Shown here: one piece after another, positions 15,249-21,319 of the stretch
Numbering within the stretch: the stretch's first letter is position 1
Layout: the number at the start of each line of letters is the position of its first letter
From: DATGEP01 sp035310125
Lineage (GTDB): Bacteria > Chloroflexota > Ktedonobacteria > Ktedonobacterales > JADMIN01
Assembly: GCA_035310125.1 (NCBI GenBank)
Contig: DATGEP010000053.1
Span: 1-21,319, forward strand
Direction of reading: 5' to 3'
DNA: 21,319 bases
Notes under the pieces: generated by a model
Told to the model about the DNA's origin: nothing
Database searches by the model: none
What the model saw: the letters and a program-made list of their open reading frames with translations, nothing else
Made by a program: the position numbers and the translations under genes

Positions 15249-15280
15249 CGACAATCGTTCTACCATCGCGGCGAGGCAAC

Positions 15281-16903
15281 ATGACAAAACGTTATCAGGT
15301 ACTCATCGTGGGTGGCGGCCCGGTGGGCATGGCCCTCGCTGTCGACCTGGGCTTGCGGGGTGTCTCGTGTGCTCTGGTCGAGCGCCATACAACGCCGCAG
15401 CGCATTCCTAAAGGACAGAGCCTGACGCAGCGCACGCTGGAGCATTTCTACTTCTGGGGCATTGCCGACGAGCTCCGCGCTGCGCGCCTGCTGCCGCCCG
15501 GCTACCCCATCGGCAGCGTCACTGCGTACGGCAATCTGCTTGGCGACTTTTGGTTCGGACCAGACACGCGCGAGCGGTTGGTCGATCAGTATTTCCAGAA
15601 GAATGAACGCCTGCCCCAGTATCTGACCGAGGAAGTGCTGCGGCGCCAGGCCTCGAGACTCCCCAACGTCGAATGCCTGTTCGGGCGCACGGCGACCAGG
15701 ATTGAGCAGGACGATCTGGGCGTGCGGGCGACCGTCAGTGACGACGCCTGGCCGTACGCGGACCGGATTCTGGAGGCCGACTTTCTGGTTGGTTGCGACG
15801 GCGCTCGATCGGTGGTCCGCGAGCAGTTGGGCATCGATCGGGGCGGCGCCGATTTCGATCAGCGGATGGTGCTGGCGGTTTTTCGCTCGCGCGAGCTGCA
15901 CGAGGGCCTTGGGCGGTTTCCCGAATGCACCACGTATCGCGTGCTGCGACCGGAACTGCGCGGCTACTGGCAATTCTTTGGTCGAGTCGACGTCGGTGAG
16001 GGCTGGTTCTTCCATGCGCCCGTGCCGCGCGACACGCGACCCGACAACTACGATTTCCTCGGGCTTCTCCACCAGGCGGCCGGGTTTGAATTCGCCGCTG
16101 AGTCTGAGTACGTCGGCTTCTGGGACCTGCGCATTGCGGTCGCGAGCAGGTATCGAGTCGGACGGGCTTTCATCGCCGGCGATGCATGCCACAGTCACCC
16201 GCCGTATGGTGGGTTCGGCCTGAATTCAGGGCTGGAGGATGTGGCCAACCTGGGGTGGAAACTCGCCGCCGTGCTGCAGGGTTGGGGCGGCGACGCGCTG
16301 CTCGACTCATACGGTCAGGAGCGGCGCCCGATCTTTGTCGAGACAGGCGAGGCGATGATCGCCGGCGGCATCGAGCGCGACCGCGCCTTCCTCGACCGGT
16401 TTAGCCCTGAGCGCGATCGCCCAGAGTTCGAACGCGCCTGGCACGAGCTCGGGCTCACGTCGATGCAGCGGCGTCAGTCGTACGAGCCACACTACGAAGG
16501 GTCGCCAGTGGTGATGGGGCCGCCGGATGCGACGTGCAGCATCCACGGCAAACATTCGCCCGTCGCAAACGCCGGCCATCACCTGGCGCCCGCGCCATTG
16601 TCGAGCGGCCGCAACGTGTTCGAAGAACTCAGCAGAGGCTACACACTGCTCGTGTTCGACGCAGATCCGCAGGCGGTTCGGGCGCTGCAGGACGCCGCGA
16701 GCAGTCTGCAGGTGCCGCTCAAGGTGGTCCGCGACAGCTACGCGGACGCGCGTAACCAGTACGGATCGCGCATGATCCTGGTCCGCCCGGACCAGTACGT
16801 GACCTGGTCCGGCAACGCCCTCCCAGCGGATCCAGTCGACCTGCTCCGGACCGCGACCGGCCGCGCCAGTGGTCGCTTCAGCGTAGGGGCGGCCACCAAC
16901 TGA
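15281..16903 (+). CDS. FAD-dependent aromatic monooxygenase (class A, PheA/TfdB/MhpA-like)
   Basis: The 540-residue protein starts at ATG 15281 with GAGG four bases upstream. It has the three flavoprotein hydroxylase fingerprints: GGGPVGMALAVDLGLRGV with acidic Glu34 for FAD binding at residues 8-34, the DG motif VGCDGARSVVREQLGI (Asp173), and the GD motif FIAGDACHSHPPYGGFGLN (Asp301) closing the FAD site. The C-terminal region (FEELSRGYTLLVFDADPQAV, RMILVRPDQYVTW) is the thioredoxin-like domain of the phenol hydroxylase/MhpA group. Such enzymes add one oxygen atom from O2 to a phenolic ring using NAD(P)H. It is transcribed away from the NMT1-type importer and may hydroxylate the imported compound. 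The exact substrate is not readable from sequence. Confidence 0.9.
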   Translation: MTKRYQVLIVGGGPVGMALAVDLGLRGVSCALVERHTTPQRIPKGQSLTQRTLEHFYFWGIADELRAARLLPPGYPIGSVTAYGNLLGDFWFGPDTRERLVDQYFQKNERLPQYLTEEVLRRQASRLPNVECLFGRTATRIEQDDLGVRATVSDDAWPYADRILEADFLVGCDGARSVVREQLGIDRGGADFDQRMVLAVFRSRELHEGLGRFPECTTYRVLRPELRGYWQFFGRVDVGEGWFFHAPVPRDTRPDNYDFLGLLHQAAGFEFAAESEYVGFWDLRIAVASRYRVGRAFIAGDACHSHPPYGGFGLNSGLEDVANLGWKLAAVLQGWGGDALLDSYGQERRPIFVETGEAMIAGGIERDRAFLDRFSPERDRPEFERAWHELGLTSMQRRQSYEPHYEGSPVVMGPPDATCSIHGKHSPVANAGHHLAPAPLSSGRNVFEELSRGYTLLVFDADPQAVRALQDAASSLQVPLKVVRDSYADARNQYGSRMILVRPDQYVTWSGNALPADPVDLLRTATGRASGRFSVGAATN

Positions 16904-16910
16904 GCCGCCC
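16887..16910 (+). terminator. Stem-loop at the monooxygenase stop codon
   Basis: GGGCGGC (16887-16893) and GCCGCCC (16904-16910) form a perfect 7-bp all-GC stem with a 10-base loop that contains the TGA stop. No T-run follows, so it would be an atypical terminator. A second, imperfect stem AGGTGTCT/AGACCCCT at 16912-16939 follows directly. Together they sit between two convergent genes, where termination is expected. Confidence 0.4.
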
Positions 16911-17049
16911 AAGGTGTCTGCGACGAGAGGAAGACCCCTTGACCTGCAGCCATGATGAATCCGCGAATGGGTTGAGCCAGGTGGTGACAAACCCGCCGGC
17001 TACTCTGTCTACAAACGGTCGCACCGCCCATACTTTCGCACCGCGAAGG

Positions 17050-17739
17050 TTATGCGGCTGGAGTTGGGCTGAGCTGCGCCCGCTCCCTGGCGGGTATGCG
17101 TTGCGACGCTGGCTCGCGCCGTTCGGACCAGAGCGAATAGCCCAGCCAGGCCAGACCCAACCCCACCGGCACCGCCGCTAGCGGCTGGAATGACGGCGGA
17201 AGCAGCGCAAACGCTGGGGATGACACGACCCCCAGGCCAAGCAGCGCGGCCGCCCGGCGCGACAGGATGCCGGCGCGGAAAGTGGCGATGCCGAACAGCA
17301 GGTTCCCCAGGATGTACACGACCGAAAGTAGCGTCCAAAGCGTTGCCAGGACTCCGACGCTGGTCTCGCCGACGGACCCGGTGAAGATCCCCAGGAAGCT
17401 CGCCGCAAACTTCGGTGAGTCGCTCGCCAGGAGCGGCAAGATGAAGGCTTCGAAGAAGGTAAATCCGGTGACGATGACGTACCAGAGGCTCAGCAGGAGG
17501 CAGCCGGCCAGACCCATCCAGCCCGCCTTTTCCACTTGCCTGGCGTAGATCCCGGCGATGCCAAGCAGGCCGAAGAACGCCATGACGATGGTCAACAGGT
17601 GGACAAATGTCCACATGCTGGTGGTGACCGACGACACAACATTCGGTGGGTGGATCAGGCCAACGACTGTGAAAATACTCCCGGCCACCATCGCTGATAA
17701 ACCCGCCTGGCGGATGAGGTTTGCGCCTGTCATTTTCAT
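17050..17739 (-). CDS. Small multi-pass membrane protein of unknown function (DUF4386-like)
   Basis: The 229-residue protein starts at an ATGA overlap with the 91-residue gene upstream. It contains about six hydrophobic helices: AGSIFTVVGLI, WTFVHLLTIVMAFFGLLGIA, LAGCLLLSLWYVIVTGFTFF, ATLWTLLSVVYILGNLLFGI, AAALLGLGVVSSPAFALL and AAVPVGLGLAWLGYSLW. It ends in a charged, Arg/Pro-rich cytoplasmic-looking tail. The helix arrangement and length resemble DUF4386-type proteins, often seen in Chloroflexi and actinobacteria, but I cannot confirm the family. A second Met (two codons later) is an alternative start. Coupling with the 91-residue gene and proximity to the LuxR regulator suggest a joint, possibly signalling-related, unit. 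Confidence 0.75.
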   Translation of the reverse strand: MKMTGANLIRQAGLSAMVAGSIFTVVGLIHPPNVVSSVTTSMWTFVHLLTIVMAFFGLLGIAGIYARQVEKAGWMGLAGCLLLSLWYVIVTGFTFFEAFILPLLASDSPKFAASFLGIFTGSVGETSVGVLATLWTLLSVVYILGNLLFGIATFRAGILSRRAAALLGLGVVSSPAFALLPPSFQPLAAVPVGLGLAWLGYSLWSERREPASQRIPARERAQLSPTPAA

Positions 17740-18011
17740 TTTTGTTTTCCTTTCAAGTGTTTGGGATTCTTCAAAAAAATCTGCGCAACCGCGATCAAGG
17801 GCAGACCCAGGTCGCGCACCTTGCTCAGCAAGCCATGCAGTGCGGCCTGGTCGATCACCGAGCCGCGAATGACGGTTGTGCCATCGCCCTCTTGCGTGAG
17901 GCTCAGTCCGTCGAACCAGGCGGCCCAGCGGGCCTCCAGGTGCCCTTTGAGACGGATTTCGTACTGTCCGGGCTCGCGACGAGTCTCAGACGCTGCGTGT
18001 GTGTCACTCAT
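17736..18011 (-). CDS. Conserved 91-residue protein of unknown function
   Basis: This short protein has the core YEIRLKGHLEARWAAWFDGL followed by TTVIRGSVIDQAALHGLLSK and VRDLGLPLIAVAQI, and ends in a lysine-rich tail. I recognise this as a widespread small family, commonly annotated as hypothetical, whose members read like a compact alpha/beta domain with a conserved AALHGLL helix. The ATG at 18011 is served by AAGGAGG ten bases upstream (18028-18022). It overlaps the membrane protein gene by ATGA and lies 117 bases downstream of the LuxR regulator on the same strand. In other genomes I recall such proteins beside LuxR-type regulators, but the function is not known to me. Confidence 0.8.
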   Translation of the reverse strand: MSDTHAASETRREPGQYEIRLKGHLEARWAAWFDGLSLTQEGDGTTVIRGSVIDQAALHGLLSKVRDLGLPLIAVAQIFLKNPKHLKGKQK

Positions 18012-18128
18012 GTGCTCCTTCCCTCCTTGGCTTGATCACCAGGTAGAAAGGGATGTGATGAGCGCGCCTCGTCAAAAGTGATGATTGATGTGACGATTCG
18101 CGCGATCGGGACAGTCGCCGGAGTCGGC

Positions 18129-20825
18129 CTACTTCTGCAGAAGCTCTTCAGCCCGCCGGACCGCCGCGCGACGGTTGTTGACCCCGAGCTTGTTGTAGAT
18201 GCTCCTTGTGTGAGTCCGCAGGGTGCTCAGCGACACGACCAGCTGGCGCGCGATATCGGGTCCATCCAGGTCGGTTCTGAGCAGCCGAAGCACGTCCAGC
18301 TCGCGTCCGCTCAGCGGCTCCATCAAACCCTTTGTGACCGGCGTTGTGGTCTGAGGCTTCCCAAACGCTGCCAGGAGTTGTCGGACATACTCCGGGGCGG
18401 TCCTTCGTTTCGCGGCCACCTGGAGGAGGGCCGCCATAGCCGGGCCCTCGTCCACAAAGATGCGAGCGTAGCCCTCCGGCTCGGCCAGCGTCAGTGCGCG
18501 CTCCAGCGGCTCCAGCGCAGCCGGGATCTCGCCGCGCACCTGGTGGGTCAGCGCTTGCAGCGCCAGGATTTCGATGACGCTGCCGGTTCTTGCTCCGTCG
18601 TCCGCGGCGTGGAGCAGCCGCTCCAGCAATCCCAGCGCGTCAGAAGTCGCCTGGCGGGCGAGAAGCACCCGGGCCAGGGTGATGTGCTCGAACTCGCGCA
18701 GGTAGCTGAGGTCGTCTGCAACTGACAGTCCCCGCCCAAGCGCCCACGCAAGAGCTTCGTCTAGCTTCCCCTGCGCAACCCACACCCGTGCCTTCACTGC
18801 AGACACGGGACGCACATTGGGGAAAAAGTCGCCCACGTACAGGCGCTCAGCGTCCTGGAGCAGGTCGTGCGCGCCGTCCAGATCTCCTCGAGCCTCCACG
18901 AGTCGAGCCATAGCCACGCGCCAGCGATACGGGTTTTGCGGCAACCCGGTGTGCTCCCCGAGCTGCTGGCTCGTCAAGAGGTGCTGCATGGCCGCATGCA
19001 AATCGTTTCGCTCGCAGTGGATTCTGCTCATCCCGACATGCATGTCCGCCGTTCCGCGCAGCACCGGTGGGCCCTGCTCCGCCGCAAGCTGCAATGCCTG
19101 CTCGTGGGTGCGCATCGCCTCGCGGAGACGACCCTGCGCAATCCGTATGTCAGCCAGTGCGACTGTGCAGCCGAGAGCGTCGGCGTGGTGCCCGGCCCGC
19201 CGTAAACTCGCCGCGCCAGCGGCATACGATTGATGTGCGGACTCGAGATGTCCGCTCGCCCACCCTGCCAGACCAAGCAGCGCGGCGGCGCTACCGCGCC
19301 CGAGATGATCGTCGTCAGGTGCGAGGTCGAGCGCCCGCCGCGCATGCTGCTCGGTCAGGGCGAGATTGCCCAGCAGCAGCGCGTGGCCGGCGCGATGCAC
19401 GGCGACCGCGCCCGGGAGACGGCGGAATCGCGCTTCGTCCACCACCACCATCCCAGCTGAAAGCCCCTCCGGGCGATCCGCCCCACGAGGTTCGACCCAG
19501 CGCTCCGCATCCCGCAGGCGCGCGTCGGCGTCCTCGAGCTTGCCGGCAGCGAGTAACTCTCCGGCAAACACATTGCTGAGCACTGGCCGGCAGCGGAGCA
19601 GCTCTTCGGGCATGGCCGCAAGCCAGCCCAGCAGCGCGGCCTCTTGTCGGTTTCTGCGCAGTGCGGGCGCGGCCAGCTCGATCAGGTCCGCCGCTTTGGG
19701 GAAGTCGCCGGCCGCCAGCGCGTGGCGGATTGCCTCCGACGCCTCACCGTTGCGCTCGTACCACGCACTCGCCCGCCGGTGCAGCTCTGGCACGTCATCG
19801 GGGTACTCGTCCAGCAGCCGCGCGCGCAGCACGTCGGCAAAGAGATGGTGATATCGATACCAGCGTCGGCGATCGTCAAGCGGCACCACGAACAGGTTCG
19901 CTCGCTCCAGCGCCTCCAGCATCGCCTTCCCACCGTCGTGGCCGGTGACGGCATCGCACAACGAGCCGCTCAGACGTTCGAGAATGGACGTGTCGCGGAG
20001 AAAAGTGCGGACGGTCTCGGGCTGGCGCTGCAAGACCTCTTCCACCAGGTAGTCGACGATGTAGCGGTCGTCCCCGGCGAAGCTCGCGATAAACCCAGTG
20101 ACGTCGGACCGCCCCTGCATCGACAGCGCCGCCAACTGGAGTGCGGCGATCCACCCTTCGGTGCGGCCCTCCAGCACGGCCACGTCCCGTGCAGTCAGAT
20201 CGAGCCCCATCGACTCACGGAAATAGCTGGCAACCTCGTCCGGCGCAAACCGCAGATCTTCGGCGCGAATCTCGACGAGCTCGCCCCGTGCCCGCAGGCG
20301 AGCCAGTGGCAGTGGCGGATCGGTACGGCTAGCGATCACCAGGTGGAGCCGCGGCGGGAGATGGTCGAGCAAGAAGACCATGCCATCATGAATGTCGCGC
20401 GCGTCGATGACGTGATAGTCGTCGAGCACCAGCATCACGTCCATTGACATTGCGCTGAGCTCGTTCAGCAGCAGGGTGAGAATCGCTTCGATCGACGGAG
20501 GCTGTGGCGACTGCAGGAGCGAGATCGCGCTCGCGCCAATGTGCGACTCCGCTGTCTGCAGCGCTGCGATCAGGTAGGTCCAGAAGGACGCTGGATGATT
20601 GTCGCTCTGGTCGAGCGACAGCCACGTCACCGTCCGTCCATCGACTGCAACAGCCGCCAGCCAGTCAGCGAGCAGCGTTGTCTTGCCGAAGCCGGCCGGC
20701 GCAGAGACGAGCGTCAACTTCGACTCGGCCCCTCGGTTCAGCCGATCGCTCAGTCGCGGGCGCGGCACAAGCCCACGGCGCCACCTGGGGACGTAAAACT
20801 TGGTCTCGAGCAATGGCGTAACCAT
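18129..20825 (-). CDS. MalT-like LuxR-family ATP-dependent transcriptional regulator
   Basis: A large STAND-type regulator of 898 residues. The ATG at 20825 is preferred over an upstream in-frame TTG at 20849 because GGAAAG lies six to seven bases before it and the family start motif (TPLLETKFYVP) follows at once. Domains: N-terminal NTPase with Walker A APAGFGKTT at about 42-50 and Walker B MLVLDDYHVID at about 132-142; winged-helix and arm region; a long TPR-like helical region from about 350 to 800 that senses a ligand or partner; and a C-terminal LuxR HTH, LSGRELDVLRLLRTDLDGPD to TLRTHTRSIYNKLGVNNRRA. MalT-type proteins oligomerise with ATP and an inducer and then activate promoters. Its likely targets are the two small genes downstream, but control of the importers or of itself is possible. 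The inducer is unknown. Confidence 0.93.
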   Translation of the reverse strand: MVTPLLETKFYVPRWRRGLVPRPRLSDRLNRGAESKLTLVSAPAGFGKTTLLADWLAAVAVDGRTVTWLSLDQSDNHPASFWTYLIAALQTAESHIGASAISLLQSPQPPSIEAILTLLLNELSAMSMDVMLVLDDYHVIDARDIHDGMVFLLDHLPPRLHLVIASRTDPPLPLARLRARGELVEIRAEDLRFAPDEVASYFRESMGLDLTARDVAVLEGRTEGWIAALQLAALSMQGRSDVTGFIASFAGDDRYIVDYLVEEVLQRQPETVRTFLRDTSILERLSGSLCDAVTGHDGGKAMLEALERANLFVVPLDDRRRWYRYHHLFADVLRARLLDEYPDDVPELHRRASAWYERNGEASEAIRHALAAGDFPKAADLIELAAPALRRNRQEAALLGWLAAMPEELLRCRPVLSNVFAGELLAAGKLEDADARLRDAERWVEPRGADRPEGLSAGMVVVDEARFRRLPGAVAVHRAGHALLLGNLALTEQHARRALDLAPDDDHLGRGSAAALLGLAGWASGHLESAHQSYAAGAASLRRAGHHADALGCTVALADIRIAQGRLREAMRTHEQALQLAAEQGPPVLRGTADMHVGMSRIHCERNDLHAAMQHLLTSQQLGEHTGLPQNPYRWRVAMARLVEARGDLDGAHDLLQDAERLYVGDFFPNVRPVSAVKARVWVAQGKLDEALAWALGRGLSVADDLSYLREFEHITLARVLLARQATSDALGLLERLLHAADDGARTGSVIEILALQALTHQVRGEIPAALEPLERALTLAEPEGYARIFVDEGPAMAALLQVAAKRRTAPEYVRQLLAAFGKPQTTTPVTKGLMEPLSGRELDVLRLLRTDLDGPDIARQLVVSLSTLRTHTRSIYNKLGVNNRRAAVRRAEELLQK

Positions 20826-20860
20826 GATCGTCTTTCCGTTACGAGCCAACCACGTCGCGG

Positions 20861-20866
20861 ATTCTA
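20861..20866 (-). promoter_or_regulatory. Possible -10 element of the LuxR regulator gene
   Basis: On the minus strand TAGAAT (one mismatch to TATAAT) lies 35 bases before the ATG at 20825. No good -35 hexamer is found 16-18 bases further upstream, so the element is tentative; an activator-dependent promoter would be consistent with that. Confidence 0.3.
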
Positions 20867-21157
20867 GGTGGTTCGTCTCCGAAACCAGAGCCAGACGTCG
20901 AGCAGATCAGGTTGGGCGGCGCTGAAACCAGGTTCCTCTTGCGAACATGAGGTCCGCGTCGCGAGCTGTGCAACAGTCGCCCAGTGGAATCCGCAGCTAA
21001 CCGCGCTTTCCCGCCTCCCCCACTAGAGTACTGGTAATCTAAAACCGTTCCCCGTCACGCTGGCTAGGCGCTTCCCAGCGCGCCCAATTCTGCTGGCCTC
21101 GATGGCGTACACGCCCGTGTACCAGATTGCAGTGATCTGTCCGGCCGTGTCGCTCAG
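20867..21157. other. Intergenic stretch upstream of the LuxR regulator
   Basis: About 290 bases with lower GC than the genes and no convincing coding frame on either strand. It holds the palindrome at 21107-21122 and a short AT-richer patch at about 21031-21046. No tRNA, riboswitch or other RNA fold was recognised. Confidence 0.5.
21107..21122. repeat. Palindrome GTACACG-CC-CGTGTAC
   Basis: A perfect 7-bp inverted repeat with a 2-base centre lies in the gene-free region right of the LuxR regulator. The form is that of an operator for a dimeric regulator. Related bases (CGTACACC) recur at about 21175-21182. No link to a specific regulator can be made. Confidence 0.4.
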
Positions 21158-21319
21158 TTATTCGGCGGGTAGCCACGTACACCAATCGGTGCTCGGGCCT
21201 GCCCCGTTCGGGATAAGTGAGCCGACCTCTGCTACCGCCATTTGAAGGTTTAGCGTGAGTCCCCGCGCCCAGGCATCGTTCGCCAAGCGCTCATCAAGTC
21301 CGGCTCGAGTCCCCACCAG
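21158..21319 (-). CDS. Possible C-terminal end of a gene entering from the right edge
   Basis: Reading the minus strand from the window edge, a frame stays open for 53 codons to a TAA at 21160-21158. The peptide has an ordinary protein-like mixture (AGLDERLANDAWARGL, then LNLQMAVAEVGSLIPNG, ending CTWLPAE). Third-position GC is about 64 percent, lower than the clear genes here, and an open frame of this length can occur by chance in GC-rich DNA. I do not recognise a family. It is reported as a candidate only. Confidence 0.3.
   Translation of the reverse strand: MVGTRAGLDERLANDAWARGLTLNLQMAVAEVGSLIPNGAGPSTDWCTWLPAE

Noticed and set aside
15260..16198. 312-codon open frame on the minus strand under the FAD monooxygenase
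   Set aside because: It lies wholly opposite a gene with clear flavoprotein motifs and shows no domain; long antisense frames are common in GC-rich coding DNA.
21020..21100. AT-richer patch and GGCGC/GCGCC stem that could suggest a tRNA or small RNA
   Set aside because: No cloverleaf, anticodon arm or T-loop consensus could be built, and the stem is only five base pairs.

Overview
The window is a GC-rich bacterial segment with short intergenic gaps. Its style suggests a soil or environmental Chloroflexota: lipoproteins with long Ala/Pro/Ser-rich linkers, a Tat-type solute-binding lipoprotein, and a very large MalT-like LuxR regulator beside a 91-residue protein and a small membrane protein. 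This assignment is an inference from gene style, because no rRNA or tRNA gene lies in the window.

Left edge (1-1001): the last 42 codons of a serine-hydrolase-like gene, then a decayed N-terminal fragment of a Tn3-family transposase, then about 400 bases with no recognisable gene. Plus-strand cluster (1002-7013): an NDP-forming acyl-CoA synthetase is followed by four consecutive CitE/HpcH-type lyase homologues. Every junction overlaps by 1 to 7 bases (GTGA, GTGA, TGATG, ATGCTAG), so the five genes look translationally coupled. Only the first lyase copy keeps the expected metal-site acidic pair; the second is a 127-residue middle fragment, the third is conservatively altered and the fourth has largely lost the site. 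A frameshifted, internally deleted MFS transporter pseudogene closes the cluster. A 17-bp palindrome resembling an IclR-family operator sits just upstream of the first gene.

Minus-strand transport block (6935-15232): two ABC importers lie back to back. One is a carbohydrate-type importer (solute-binding protein 11399-9951, two MalF/MalG-type permeases, UgpC/MsmK-type ATPase). The other is a nitrate/sulfonate/NMT1-type importer (lipoprotein, permease, ATPase, second permease; 15232-11497) with two different permease genes. A class A FAD aromatic monooxygenase (15281-16903) diverges from the second importer across only 48 bp.

Right part (17050-21319): a MalT-like LuxR regulator (start judged to be 20825), a 91-residue protein of unknown function and a multi-pass membrane protein, all on the minus strand. 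The last 470 bases hold a weak promoter candidate, a small palindrome and a possible partial gene running off the edge.

Taken together, the two importers, the FAD hydroxylase, the CoA ligase and the C-C lyase homologues look like a locus for uptake and catabolism of an organic, possibly aromatic or branched, acid. The substrate cannot be read from the sequence. The most unusual item is the four-copy coupled CitE-like array with stepwise loss of active-site residues.
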